Part shown: positions 18,186 through 27,513 of the stretch, piece by piece
Position numbering within the stretch: position 1 is the first letter of the stretch
How the letters are laid out: every line of letters starts with the position of its first letter
From: Chryseobacterium edaphi
GTDB taxonomy: Bacteria; Bacteroidota; Bacteroidia; Flavobacteriales; Weeksellaceae
DNA: 64,000 bases
Reading direction: 5' to 3'
Assembly (NCBI RefSeq): GCF_025628985.1
Contig: NZ_JAOTEM010000002.1
Span: 124,001-188,000 of the forward strand
Program-made: the position numbers and the translations under genes
The notes under the pieces: generated by a model
What the model saw: only the letters and a program-made list of their open reading frames with translations
Database searches by the model: none
What the model was told of the DNA's origin: nothing

Positions 18186-19322
18186 TTACTGAATTTTGTT
18201 GAGTCTGAACCCATTGTATTTTTGGCTGATTGCATAAAGCATCATAATAAAAACAGGAAAAATAAAAGGAAAGAAAAATCTCAACGCTGCCGATTGTGGA
18301 AAGAAAAAGAATTTTATGTAAACATTTATTACAAATAATAAAGAAATAATTCTGGTCCACAAGTCTTTTGAAAGCCAGAAAATAACAGAAACCATTATTG
18401 CAAGTGAGAGCGTCACCTTTTTAAAATAAATTATTTTTATATAAATGATATCTAAATATTCTTTCAACCCAAAATTTGCCGGCTGAGCTGACATGATTGG
18501 TCTTCGTGAAATAAAAGAGTCATAAAACAAATCTTTCCAACCCGGATAATGATAAAATTTCATGATTACAAAGTATAAAGCCAACAATATGATACCTTGA
18601 AAAATAAGTTTAAAATCCAATTTTCTTTCCTTAAAATACTGAAATAAAAATATTGAGAAAAGATAAGTTAGGGTCATTGTAATATAATCTGGTCTTATAA
18701 ATGTAATTGTAAAAAGTAGGAAAAACATAACCCAGCTGTTCCACTTTTTTAATAAACCAACAATCAAAATAAGAATAAACTGAAAAATAAACATGTCGGG
18801 AGTTGAAACTCTTGACATATAAGTCATTGGTGGTAGGATAAAGGCACAGAATGTTAATAAAACTGCGATCAGATATTTCTCCGGAAAAATAAGTTTTACG
18901 ATGAAAAAAAATAAAAGTCCGGAAATAAAATACGAAATTAGACTTACCAGTAAAACCGACATTGGCAAAGTTGCTCCCAATTTATAGAAAAGCAAAATGA
19001 CAAGATTATATCCCACCTTTATCTGAAAGTAGGGTAATTGTTCTGTAAAAGCCTGAGTGTTTTTTTTAAAAAACTGTCTTGGTATATCTCTTGGAGATGT
19101 TCCTATGAGATCTGCGTAATGAATAGGAAATGCTTCTTTTTCTATGGATGTATAAGTAATTGTACGAATTTCATCCGGCGATTTAGAATTATCGTATTCA
19201 AGTACACTACCAATATATCCCGGCATATCCCAATCATAGACACGATTTTGATAATTCCAGTAAGTTAGGGCTAAAAGTAAAAATGCAGTAAATAAAATTG
19301 ATAAATTCCAATTTATCTTCAT
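18186..19322 (-). CDS. Polytopic membrane protein, possibly a GT-C type glycosyltransferase
   Basis: A 378-aa protein with roughly ten hydrophobic helices. The first helix (about 7-22) is followed by a loop containing DWDMPGYIGS, an acidic motif in the position where GT-C enzymes carry catalytic Asp/Glu residues. A conserved-looking SRVSTPDMFIF and RPDYITM lie in later loops. Together with the adjacent glycosyltransferase, flippase and AsnB genes this suggests transfer or polymerisation of lipid-linked sugars outside the cytoplasm (inference). It could equally be an uncharacterised polymerase. It starts 27 bp after the Fe-S gene upstream. Confidence 0.65.
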   Translation of the reverse strand: MKINWNLSILFTAFLLLALTYWNYQNRVYDWDMPGYIGSVLEYDNSKSPDEIRTITYTSIEKEAFPIHYADLIGTSPRDIPRQFFKKNTQAFTEQLPYFQIKVGYNLVILLFYKLGATLPMSVLLVSLISYFISGLLFFFIVKLIFPEKYLIAVLLTFCAFILPPMTYMSRVSTPDMFIFQFILILIVGLLKKWNSWVMFFLLFTITFIRPDYITMTLTYLFSIFLFQYFKERKLDFKLIFQGIILLALYFVIMKFYHYPGWKDLFYDSFISRRPIMSAQPANFGLKEYLDIIYIKIIYFKKVTLSLAIMVSVIFWLSKDLWTRIISLLFVINVYIKFFFFPQSAALRFFFPFIFPVFIMMLYAISQKYNGFRLNKIQ

Positions 19323-19348
19323 AAATATTATAATTTATCAATTTTATA

Positions 19349-20134
19349 TTACAAATCCTCAGCTTCTGCTAATAGTTCTACAATATCTTTTACTTCAACT
19401 TCTGTATTTTTATTGAAATGCTTTACACCATCGGTCAACATCGTATTACAAAACGGACAACCCGTTGCAATGATTTTAGGTTGAAAAGACAGTGCTTCCT
19501 CAGTTCTTTCAATGTTCACATCTTTGTTCCCTTTTTCAGGTTCTTTGAACATTTGTGCACCTCCAGCTCCACAACACAATCCGTTTGTCTTGCAACGCTT
19601 CATTTCAACCAATTCAGCATCCAATTTTTCTAAAAGCATTCTAGGTGCTTCATATTCTCCGTTTGCCCTTCCTAGATAACAAGGATCGTGGAACGTGATT
19701 TTTTTTCCTTTAAAAGCTCCGCCTTCAATTTTCAGTCTTCCCTCTTCCATCAGTTGTTTTAAAAACTGAGTATGATGAATCACTTCATAATTTCCTCCTA
19801 AACTTGGATATTCATTTTTCAATGTATTAAAACAGTGCGGACAAGCGGTAACGATTTTCTTCACGTCATAAGCATTCAGAACTTCAATGTTAGTCATTGC
19901 CATCATCTGGAAAACAAATTCATTTCCTGCTCTTTTTGCGGGATCTCCTGTACAGCTTTCTTCCTGTCCGAGCACAGCGAATTCTACCCCAATTTTATTC
20001 AGAATTTTACAGAATGCTTTAGTGATTTTTTTTGCTCTGTCGTCAAAACTTCCGGCACAGCCCACCCAAAACAAAACTTCAGGCGATTTTCCTTCGGCAG
20101 CATAATCTGCCATTGTTTTTATAGTGAAATCCAT
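19349..20134 (-). CDS. (Fe-S)-binding protein with two CCG-type domains
   Basis: A 261-aa soluble protein related to HdrB/GlpC/LutA, built of two Cys-rich domains. Visible cysteines include WVGCAGSFDD (26), EESCTGDPA (about 60), TACPHCFNT (about 100), then DPCYLGR, and the signature CCGAGGAQMF (about 192) followed by ATGCPFCNTM. These cysteines ligate a [4Fe-4S] or similar cluster in the family. It is encoded 83 bp downstream of the membrane ferredoxin gene, so the two probably form an electron-transfer complex at the membrane. The partner oxidised or reduced is unknown. Confidence 0.85.
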   Translation of the reverse strand: MDFTIKTMADYAAEGKSPEVLFWVGCAGSFDDRAKKITKAFCKILNKIGVEFAVLGQEESCTGDPAKRAGNEFVFQMMAMTNIEVLNAYDVKKIVTACPHCFNTLKNEYPSLGGNYEVIHHTQFLKQLMEEGRLKIEGGAFKGKKITFHDPCYLGRANGEYEAPRMLLEKLDAELVEMKRCKTNGLCCGAGGAQMFKEPEKGNKDVNIERTEEALSFQPKIIATGCPFCNTMLTDGVKHFNKNTEVEVKDIVELLAEAEDL

Positions 20135-20146
20135 AGGGTTTTCAAA

Positions 20147-20180
20147 TTTACCAATATAACAGTGGAACAGTTTACCAATA
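20147..20180. repeat. Short direct repeat between the two Fe-S genes
   Basis: TTTACCAATA occurs at 20147-20156 and 20171-20180 (period 24) within the 83-bp gap. It resembles low-complexity intergenic repeats of flavobacteria; no function is evident. Confidence 0.4.
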
Positions 20181-20217
20181 ATTGTTACATGGTTAGATTT
20201 TTACATTGTTAAATTAA

Positions 20218-21552
20218 TTAATCTTTTGCCCAATTGAGACGATCTGCCTGATTGTATTGCCAAGGTGCAGCATTGTTTTCAACATTAGTCATCATCAGAT
20301 TTAATTCCTGTGGAGCAGCAGACTGTTCCATTACTAAGAATCTTCTCATTTCGAAAATGATAGAAAGCGGATCAAGCAAAACCGGGCAAGCTTCGGTACA
20401 TGCATTACAAGTGGTACAAGCCCAAAGCTCTTCTTTCGTAATATAATCGTTCAGTAATTTCTTACCGTCATCTTCAAACTTCCCGTTTTTATCAATATTT
20501 CTTCCAACTTCTTCCAGACGATCTCTGGTTTTCATTAAAATCAATCTTGGAGAAAGTTTTTTACCTGTAATATTTGCCGGACAAACCGAAGTACAGCGAC
20601 CACATTCTGTACAAGAATACGCATTCAAAAGCTGAACCTGATTTAAATCAAAAACATCTTCAGCACCAAATTTTGACGGTGCTTCTGCGACAGAACCTTC
20701 GGCCGGAGCGGCGTAAGGATCTGCATTTGGATCCATCATTAATTTGATTTCAGCTGTTACTGAATCTAAATTATTAAACTTCCCATATAAATCTAAATTC
20801 GCATACCAAGTACTTGGGAATGCTAAAATAATATGTAAATGTTTTGAATAATAAAGATAATTCATGAAGAACAGAATTCCCACAAAGTGCAACCACCAAG
20901 CTGATCTTTCAACAAAAATTAAAAACCCGTTATCGAAACTGAAAATCTCCAAAAATGGAACTAATGTCATCTGACTGATAGGAAAACTTCCATGTTCCGG
21001 CAAAACACCTCTTTGTTGTAAGATAAGATCTGATGAATTCATCGTAAAGAAAAAAACCATCAAAGCAAATTCGATGATCAAAATCCAGTTGGCATCATTC
21101 TTTGGCCACCCGAAAAGCTCTTTCATCGTTAATCGCTTAACTCCATAGAAATTTCTCCGGATAAAAAATAATACAACACCGATGATAACAAGAATTGCTA
21201 AAACCTCCAGTGTTGCCGTGAAAATATTGTAAAAAGTATGTCCAAAAATTGTTGCTAAAAATCTGTGTGTTCCGAAGATTCCATCAACAATGATTTCAAG
21301 TAATTCGATATTAATAATCACAAAACCTACATACACGAAAAGGTGAAGAATACCTGCGACAGGTCTTTTCACCATTCTGCTTTGTCCCATCGCTACACGA
21401 GCCATGGTTTCCCAACGTTCTGCTTTTCTGTCGCTGCGGTTGATTTCTCTTCCTAATCTGATATTTCTATAAATCTTAAGAAGGCTTTTTCCGAATAGTC
21501 CAAAACCTGCAACTAATAGAATCAGAAAAATAATATTGTCAAGATATTGCAT
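20218..21552 (-). CDS. Membrane-bound 4Fe-4S ferredoxin oxidoreductase, HdrD/NarI-like
   Basis: A 444-aa protein. The N-terminal ~260 residues contain about five membrane helices with His residues suited to haem b, like NarI/HdrE. The C-terminal part has two [4Fe-4S] motifs, CTECGRCTSVCP (about 320) and CTTCNACTEACP (about 380), as in HdrD/GlpC-type proteins. With the CCG-domain protein encoded next, it resembles a quinone-linked heterodisulfide-reductase-like module. It starts 8 bp after the MlaD-family gene, so it is in one operon with it. Substrate unknown. Confidence 0.85.
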   Translation of the reverse strand: MQYLDNIIFLILLVAGFGLFGKSLLKIYRNIRLGREINRSDRKAERWETMARVAMGQSRMVKRPVAGILHLFVYVGFVIINIELLEIIVDGIFGTHRFLATIFGHTFYNIFTATLEVLAILVIIGVVLFFIRRNFYGVKRLTMKELFGWPKNDANWILIIEFALMVFFFTMNSSDLILQQRGVLPEHGSFPISQMTLVPFLEIFSFDNGFLIFVERSAWWLHFVGILFFMNYLYYSKHLHIILAFPSTWYANLDLYGKFNNLDSVTAEIKLMMDPNADPYAAPAEGSVAEAPSKFGAEDVFDLNQVQLLNAYSCTECGRCTSVCPANITGKKLSPRLILMKTRDRLEEVGRNIDKNGKFEDDGKKLLNDYITKEELWACTTCNACTEACPVLLDPLSIIFEMRRFLVMEQSAAPQELNLMMTNVENNAAPWQYNQADRLNWAKD

Positions 21553-21559
21553 AAGATGA

Positions 21560-22510
21560 TTAGTCTTTACTGTTCTTACCGAATACTGAGAAATTAACGT
21601 ACTTCTTAGGATTGGCTTTTAAATCTTCGATCAGAGAATTCAGATTATTAGATGCAGCATTCAGATTGTTGTACAATTGATCATCTTTCATAATTTTACC
21701 TAAACTTCCTTCTCCTCTGTCAATTCCAGAAACTACTTTGTTTAACTGACCTACGGTATTATCTAAATTGGCAATCGTTGCATTCAGTTTTTGTGTATCG
21801 ATGCTTTCAGCCAAATTACCGTATTTATCTAAAGTAACCTTACCGCTTTTCATGGTTAGACTAGCTTCATCAAGAACTTTCTGTAATTTAGGGTCATTGT
21901 TTCCAACTAATCTGTTTACACTTCCAGCTGTGGTTTCTAAAGCACCAACAGTTTTGTTAAGATTGTGAAGTAAAATCTTTATTTCCTCTCTGTTTTGCTC
22001 ATTCATTACCTGATTTGCATTTACCATTAAAGAGTCAACTCTGTGCAGAACAGTTTGTAATTGATCTTTTACCGGACCCACCTGAGAAGAAAGACTATTC
22101 ATCATTCCTAATTTGAAAGCACCTTTTAAAGTATCCCCATCTTTTGCGATCGGACCACCATAAAACAGATTTACTCTCATTTCTTTACCGCCCATTAAGC
22201 TTGGTTCAAAAATCTCAAGGTTTGAATTTTTCGAAAATTCAAAATTATCGTCAACAGTAATTTTTACGATGAAATGAATTTTTCCATCTTTTGCTGTCTG
22301 CGGAGTAATTTTATCAACCTGACCAACTTTCAACCCGTTAATAGATACCGGAGAAGACTGTGTAAGACCTTCAACGTTATCATATTTTGCGTAAAATATA
22401 TTATCGGTAGTAAAAAGGCTTCTGCCTTTCATGAATTGGAACAAAACGACAAAGCCGACAACAGCTAAGATCGCTATTAAACCAGCTTTTATTTCTTTAC
22501 TGAACTTCAC
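21560..22510 (-). CDS. mlaD: MCE/MlaD family lipid-transport protein
   Basis: A 316-aa periplasmic protein anchored by an N-terminal helix (about 9-28), with one MCE domain (about 37-115; the YDNVEGLTQSSPVSINGLKVGQV segment is typical) and a long helical C-terminal region with heptad-like repeats. MCE rings carry phospholipids between membranes with an MlaE permease and MlaF ATPase; those two are encoded far away at 37161-38728. The start codon is GTG (22508-22510), read as MKFSKEIK. It is preceded by a TATATTTG box and followed by the Fe-S membrane gene at 7 bp. Confidence 0.88.
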   Translation of the reverse strand: MKFSKEIKAGLIAILAVVGFVVLFQFMKGRSLFTTDNIFYAKYDNVEGLTQSSPVSINGLKVGQVDKITPQTAKDGKIHFIVKITVDDNFEFSKNSNLEIFEPSLMGGKEMRVNLFYGGPIAKDGDTLKGAFKLGMMNSLSSQVGPVKDQLQTVLHRVDSLMVNANQVMNEQNREEIKILLHNLNKTVGALETTAGSVNRLVGNNDPKLQKVLDEASLTMKSGKVTLDKYGNLAESIDTQKLNATIANLDNTVGQLNKVVSGIDRGEGSLGKIMKDDQLYNNLNAASNNLNSLIEDLKANPKKYVNFSVFGKNSKD

Positions 22511-22532
22511 TTTTTATATTTTTTCTAGTAAG

Positions 22533-22540
22533 CAAATATA
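22533..22540 (-). promoter_or_regulatory. -7 box of mlaD
   Basis: TATATTTG on the minus strand, 22 nt upstream of the GTG start, matches TAnnTTTG. It supports the mlaD-Fe-S genes as a unit separate from ppiD. Confidence 0.45.
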
Positions 22541-22588
22541 GTACATTTAAATTAATGTTTTTCTGAATTGCTATGGGTTAAACACAAA

Positions 22589-22617
22589 AAAAAGTGGCAA
22601 AAACTCTGCCACTTTTT
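22589..22617 (-). terminator. Terminator of the ppiD-like gene
   Basis: A perfect 11-bp stem (22589-22599 with 22607-22617) around GTGGCA/TGCCAC, with T runs on both sides. It lies 22 bp past the ppiD stop and ahead of mlaD. Confidence 0.88.
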
Positions 22618-22638
22618 ATATTGTTGATTTTATAGATC

Positions 22639-24780
22639 TTATTGTTGATTTCCAAGTTTACCCCAGATCTCGATTCTGTAATCATCGATGTCTGCATTAT
22701 CCTGTAAACTTTTCAACCAAGCCTGACCAAACATTCCAGAATTTCTCTGCGTAACAGATTCTGTAAATTGTTTAGCATCTCCAGGTTGCTTGTTGATTGT
22801 TTCGTTCTTTTTAACTAAAACATACACTCCTGTTCCACCTTCGATAACATTTGAGATTGCTCCTTTTTTAACACCGAATGCAGCACCAGCAACTTTAGGT
22901 TCCATAGCACCCGCAACAGATGGGTTTAGCATATTTACCTGCGCAGATTGCTTAGTTGTAGCGAAAGTTTTCGCAACCTGATCTAAGCTTGTCGCTTTAC
23001 CAATCTTGTCAGAAATCTGCTTAGCTGCCAATTTATTCATCACAACAGTTTCAATCTGATCTCTTACAGATTCAGGATCAGCAAGACCTTTTTCCTGTTT
23101 GCCGTTTAGGTACACAACAATTTTATCTCCCGTTCCGTCAACTGTGAAAATTTCGGAATCTCCTTTTTCTCTTTTCTTATCAAATGCCCAAGTAAGAATT
23201 TCACCATCTTTATCAGTTCCTAAACCTTGTAACTGACCGTCAAATCTCTTAGCAGATTTAGCATTTGAATATTGATAGTTTGATTTTTTAGCAATATTTA
23301 CAAAATCATTGAATGATTTTCCTTGTATCTGCTGAATAAATCTTCTTGAATTTTTATCTACAACAGCTTCAGTAGCTTCAGATGGTTTGATAGATTTAAC
23401 CAAGTGAGCTACTTTGTACCCCATAGTTCCTGCTTTCTTATCTTCTACGTTGATGATGTGGTAACCGAAAGTTGTTTCAGTTAAACCTGTCGCACCTTTA
23501 GGATTGCTAGCAAGGAAAGCAAGATATGGAGGAGCAAACTGACTTTGAGGAGTCGTCCAACCCACACTACCATTTCTTTCAACCGCATTTGGCTCATCAG
23601 ATAACTTAAGACCTTCTGCAAATTTTGCAGGATTTCCTTTGATTACTGCCATTAAGCTGTCAGCAATTTTCTTAGCCTGTTCTTTTGTTCTTGTTGCTGT
23701 AGATCTTTCTGCACCTTTAAATGCAATTAAAATATGCTTAGACAATGTAGAATCTGAAGCTTTCTTGTCGATCAATTTAGAAACAACATATAAATTCTGT
23801 TCTTTGTAAGGACCGAAAGTCTGACCAATTGCAGCTGTTTCGATTTTACCTCTTAAACCTTGAGGCATTTGATTAGCCGGAACATATTGATTATTGAAAG
23901 GAATATCAGAATTTGCAGTTACAAACATAGAATCGTTTGTAGTATTCATGAAGTTTTCTTTTCCACCACTTTCGTCTGTTCCTACTGAAAATACTTTTGT
24001 AATATCTCTCAATACCGCTGCATCATCTGCAGGACTTGGCTGTGAAGGGAAAAATACGATTCCAAGATTTCTGCTAGGTTCAGTTTTAAATTGTACCGGA
24101 TGCTGATCGATATATTTCTTTAAATCCTCAGTAGTAACTTTGATTTTATTTTTTTGAAGATAAGAAGCGTAATCAACTTTTACAAAATCGATATCAGCAA
24201 GCTGATCTCTTTCTTTCATTAATTCTTCAGCCTCTTTTTTACCTGTAGTGATTCCTGTAGAAACATTTGCAAAAACCTGTCTTGCCATGATTCTGTATTC
24301 GATCGTTTTTCTGGTTTTCAACCATTGGCTGTAACCTTCAGGGTTTGTATTTTGTAAAGTTTCAATTTCCTTCTTCAATTCCTGAAGTTTGAAATTTCCT
24401 TTTTCGTCAAAAAGCTGTTGATTTTGAGCAAACATCTGATCATACTGAATCTGACTCCAGAACAAATCGTCTGTCATTTCAAATCCCATTTTTTCAAATT
24501 GCTGTTTTACCAATTTTGATTGCACAAGCAATTGCCAAGCCTGCTCTTCAAGTCCGCTTTTTGGCTGTTGCTGCTGATCAGCTTGTTGCTGTAATATGAA
24601 AAGCTGGTCGTTATATTCCTCACGGGTAATTTTCTCACCATTTACTTTTCCTAAAACATCAGGATTTTTTCCAAAAACTTTATCGAGACTTTCTGGGTTT
24701 ACCAAAAACGCTAAAAGCGCCAATGCGATCATTCCCATCAAAAGCCAAGGTCTACTCCTAATCTGTCCTAAAATTGCCAT
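22639..24780 (-). CDS. ppiD: Peptidylprolyl isomerase, PpiD/SurA type
   Basis: A 713-aa periplasmic folding factor anchored by one N-terminal helix (about 13-29, WLLMGMIALALLAFLVN). A SurA-like N-terminal domain (about 35-170) is followed by a parvulin-type rotamase domain starting near SKHILIAFKG (about 345) and running to the FGYHIINVEDKK segment (about 450). The long C-terminal region has a second, degenerate rotamase-like module. It is longer than E. coli PpiD (623 aa), as is common in Bacteroidota. It likely assists outer-membrane and secreted protein folding. It is monocistronic by its terminator. Confidence 0.92.
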   Translation of the reverse strand: MAILGQIRSRPWLLMGMIALALLAFLVNPESLDKVFGKNPDVLGKVNGEKITREEYNDQLFILQQQADQQQQPKSGLEEQAWQLLVQSKLVKQQFEKMGFEMTDDLFWSQIQYDQMFAQNQQLFDEKGNFKLQELKKEIETLQNTNPEGYSQWLKTRKTIEYRIMARQVFANVSTGITTGKKEAEELMKERDQLADIDFVKVDYASYLQKNKIKVTTEDLKKYIDQHPVQFKTEPSRNLGIVFFPSQPSPADDAAVLRDITKVFSVGTDESGGKENFMNTTNDSMFVTANSDIPFNNQYVPANQMPQGLRGKIETAAIGQTFGPYKEQNLYVVSKLIDKKASDSTLSKHILIAFKGAERSTATRTKEQAKKIADSLMAVIKGNPAKFAEGLKLSDEPNAVERNGSVGWTTPQSQFAPPYLAFLASNPKGATGLTETTFGYHIINVEDKKAGTMGYKVAHLVKSIKPSEATEAVVDKNSRRFIQQIQGKSFNDFVNIAKKSNYQYSNAKSAKRFDGQLQGLGTDKDGEILTWAFDKKREKGDSEIFTVDGTGDKIVVYLNGKQEKGLADPESVRDQIETVVMNKLAAKQISDKIGKATSLDQVAKTFATTKQSAQVNMLNPSVAGAMEPKVAGAAFGVKKGAISNVIEGGTGVYVLVKKNETINKQPGDAKQFTESVTQRNSGMFGQAWLKSLQDNADIDDYRIEIWGKLGNQQ

Positions 24781-25010
24781 TTTATAAATATAGTTTTATA
24801 TCAGTGTGCGAAAATACACATTTTTAAGAAATTAGAGAAATATAAGTCGGTTTTTTAATTTTTAAAATTCAAATCAGAACAAAATGGAAATTTTGACCGT
24901 ATTTTTTATCGAAAAACAAATGGCATAAGTATTGTGAAAATTACGTACACATTATATGTAGAGCATTTCCTAAACATATTTTGATTTATCCTTTAACGAT
25001 TTAAACTATA

Positions 25011-25027
25011 AATGACAATTTGTCATT
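25011..25027 (+). promoter_or_regulatory. Palindromic site just upstream of lon
   Basis: AATGACA-ATT-TGTCATT, a perfect 7+3+7 inverted repeat, ends 9 nt before the lon ATG. Its size and place suit a repressor operator or a short leader hairpin; no regulator is identified. The rest of 24781-25036 shows only AT-rich sequence. Confidence 0.45.
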
Positions 25028-25036
25028 CAACTTATT

Positions 25037-27442
25037 ATGACAGAATTTGAAGATATAAATTTTGATGAAATCTTAGGCGACAGCTTTAACATTGTAGCAG
25101 AAGAAATCAATCTTTCTGATATTGACGAAAGTCAAAAAAATACTGAGCAGGTTATTTTTCCGATTCTTCCGGTGAGAAATATGGTGATGTTTCCAAATGT
25201 GGTGATTCCTATTACAGCAGGGAGAAAAACGTCTATTCAATTACTTGAAGAAGCACAGCAAAACGGTGATTTAATAGGAATTGTGAGTCAGAAAAACTCT
25301 GATATTGAGCAACCTTCAGAAAAAGACTTTTATCAGGTAGGAACTTTGGCGAAGATCATAAAAATCATCAAACTTCCTGAAGGAAATGTTACCGCAATCA
25401 CAAAAGGTTTTCAAAGGTTTAAAATAAAAAAAATCACAGGAAATCAACCTTATTATAAAGGCGAAATTACCAGACTGAAAGATTCTAAAGCAAAGAATAA
25501 AGAAGAATACGAAGCATTATTAGAAAATGTGAAAGATTTAGCTTTAAAAATCATAGAGCTGGATCCAAATATTCCCAATGCAGCCAACTTCGCCATCAAA
25601 AACATCAATAACAACGATGATTTATTGAATTTCATCTGTACAAATGCCAACTTTCCTTACTCAGAAAAGCAGAAACTGCTTGAGGAAAAAAGTCTGATGG
25701 AAAGAGCCAATAAGTGCTACGAAATGATGCATGAAGATTTCAGAAAACTGGAATTGAGAAATCAAATCCATCAGAAAACTTCGAAAGATCTTGACAAACA
25801 GCAGAGAGAATATTTCCTAAATCAACAGATCAGAACCATTCAGGACGAATTGGGAGGTGGTCCGGAAAGTGATGTTGAAGATTTACTGAAAAAAGGAAGC
25901 GAGAAAAAGTGGAAACCCGAAGTTGAAGAACATTTTCAAAAAGAAATTGGAAGACTTCAACGTCAAAACCCAAATTCTCCCGACTATAATGTTCAGAGAA
26001 ATTACCTGGATTTCTTCACCGATCTTCCGTGGGAAACCTTCACCAAAGACACTTTTGACATCGAGAAAGCTGAAAAAGTTTTAGATAAAGCTCATTTCGG
26101 TTTAGAAGATATTAAAAAGAGAATTTTAGAACACATGGCTGTTTTGAAATTGAAAAATAACATGAAATCTCCTATTCTATTGTTGGTAGGACCTCCCGGA
26201 GTTGGTAAAACATCTTTAGGAAAATCTGTTGCTGATGCTTTAGGAAGAAAATATGTACGCGTTTCTTTAGGTGGACTGCATGACGAAAGTGAAATTCGTG
26301 GTCACAGAAAAACGTATATCGGTGCGATGGCGGGAAGAATTCTTCAATCCATTAAGAAATCCGGAACATCAAATCCGGTGATTGTTTTAGATGAAATTGA
26401 TAAAGTAGGAAAAGGAATGCACGGTGATCCTAGTTCAGCTTTACTTGAAGTTCTTGATCCTGAGCAAAATAACGCTTTTTATGATAATTTCCTTGAAATG
26501 GGTTATGATTTGTCTAAAGTGATGTTTTTGGCAACTGCAAACTCTTTATCAACAATTCAGACTCCACTTTTAGACAGAATGGAAATCATTCAGATTGCGG
26601 GTTATACATTGGAAGAAAAAATCGAGATCGCAAAGAGACATTTAATTAAAAAACAGCAGGACGAAAATGGTTTGACGGCGAAATCTTTCAAACTTGGAAA
26701 TGCTGAACTGAAACATATTATAGAAGCTCATACTTCTGAAAGCGGTGTAAGATCTTTAGAAAAAAGAATTGCCGGAATTGCAAGATGGGTAGCTTTGCAA
26801 ACTGCTTTGGTAAAAGAATATAACGCTAAAATTTCCATCGAAAAAGTAGACGAAATTTTAGGTGTTCCAAGACCGAAAAGCTTATCTGAATTAACTGATG
26901 TTCCGGGAGTTGTAACCGGATTGGCCTGGACGAGCGTTGGCGGAGATATTTTATTTATAGAAAGTATTACCAGCAACGGAAAAGGAAATCTGACTATGAC
27001 CGGAAATCTTGGAACGGTAATGAAAGAATCTGCAACGATTGCTTTGGAATATATCAAGGCAAAACACGAAGATTTAGGAATTACAGAAGATGATTTGGAA
27101 AAGAAAAACATCCACGTTCACGTTCCTGAAGGCGCAACCCCGAAAGACGGACCTTCTGCGGGAATTGCAATGCTGACTTCGATGGTTTCTACCTTCAGAA
27201 ATAAAAAAGTAAGACCTCATTTGGCAATGACAGGCGAAATTACTTTAAGAGGAAAAGTGCTTCCTGTAGGCGGAATCAAAGAGAAATTACTTGCCGCAAC
27301 AAGAGCGGGGATCAAAGAAGTAATCCTTTGTGAAGCCAACAGAAAAGATGTAGAAGAGATCAAACAGGATTACCTGAAGAACCTGAAAGTAAACTATGTA
27401 AACTGGATGACCGAAGTTCTTGAACTCGCTATCGAAAAATAG
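25037..27442 (+). CDS. lon: ATP-dependent Lon protease
   Basis: An 801-aa LonA-type protease that degrades misfolded and regulatory proteins in the cytoplasm. The N-terminal LON substrate-binding domain begins with FPILPVRNMVMFPNVVIPI (about 42-60). The AAA+ module has the Walker A GPPGVGKTS near 384, Walker B VLDEIDKV near 455 and an arginine-containing sensor region. The C-terminal serine protease domain contains the catalytic Ser in KDGPSAG (Ser707) and the Lys of GGIKEKLLAA about 43 residues later. Length and order are normal. A palindrome immediately precedes the start. Confidence 0.97.
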   Translation: MTEFEDINFDEILGDSFNIVAEEINLSDIDESQKNTEQVIFPILPVRNMVMFPNVVIPITAGRKTSIQLLEEAQQNGDLIGIVSQKNSDIEQPSEKDFYQVGTLAKIIKIIKLPEGNVTAITKGFQRFKIKKITGNQPYYKGEITRLKDSKAKNKEEYEALLENVKDLALKIIELDPNIPNAANFAIKNINNNDDLLNFICTNANFPYSEKQKLLEEKSLMERANKCYEMMHEDFRKLELRNQIHQKTSKDLDKQQREYFLNQQIRTIQDELGGGPESDVEDLLKKGSEKKWKPEVEEHFQKEIGRLQRQNPNSPDYNVQRNYLDFFTDLPWETFTKDTFDIEKAEKVLDKAHFGLEDIKKRILEHMAVLKLKNNMKSPILLLVGPPGVGKTSLGKSVADALGRKYVRVSLGGLHDESEIRGHRKTYIGAMAGRILQSIKKSGTSNPVIVLDEIDKVGKGMHGDPSSALLEVLDPEQNNAFYDNFLEMGYDLSKVMFLATANSLSTIQTPLLDRMEIIQIAGYTLEEKIEIAKRHLIKKQQDENGLTAKSFKLGNAELKHIIEAHTSESGVRSLEKRIAGIARWVALQTALVKEYNAKISIEKVDEILGVPRPKSLSELTDVPGVVTGLAWTSVGGDILFIESITSNGKGNLTMTGNLGTVMKESATIALEYIKAKHEDLGITEDDLEKKNIHVHVPEGATPKDGPSAGIAMLTSMVSTFRNKKVRPHLAMTGEITLRGKVLPVGGIKEKLLAATRAGIKEVILCEANRKDVEEIKQDYLKNLKVNYVNWMTEVLELAIEK

Positions 27443-27461
27443 TTTTTTAGCAATAAAATAT

Positions 27462-27490
27462 AAAACCTCATCAGAAACGGTGAGGTTTTT
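27462..27490 (+). terminator. Terminator of lon
   Basis: A perfect 9-bp stem (27462-27470 with 27481-27489) with a 10-nt loop and a following T run, 20 bp past the lon stop. Confidence 0.85.
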
Positions 27491-27513
27491 GTTATGTGTA
27501 GAAAAACTTTATC

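Noticed and set aside
19835..20212. 125-codon frame antisense to the CCG-domain gene
   Set aside because: Cys-rich only because it mirrors the Fe-S gene; no supporting signal.
26728..27111. 127-codon frame antisense to lon
   Set aside because: Lies entirely inside the protease domain of lon; low-complexity translation.
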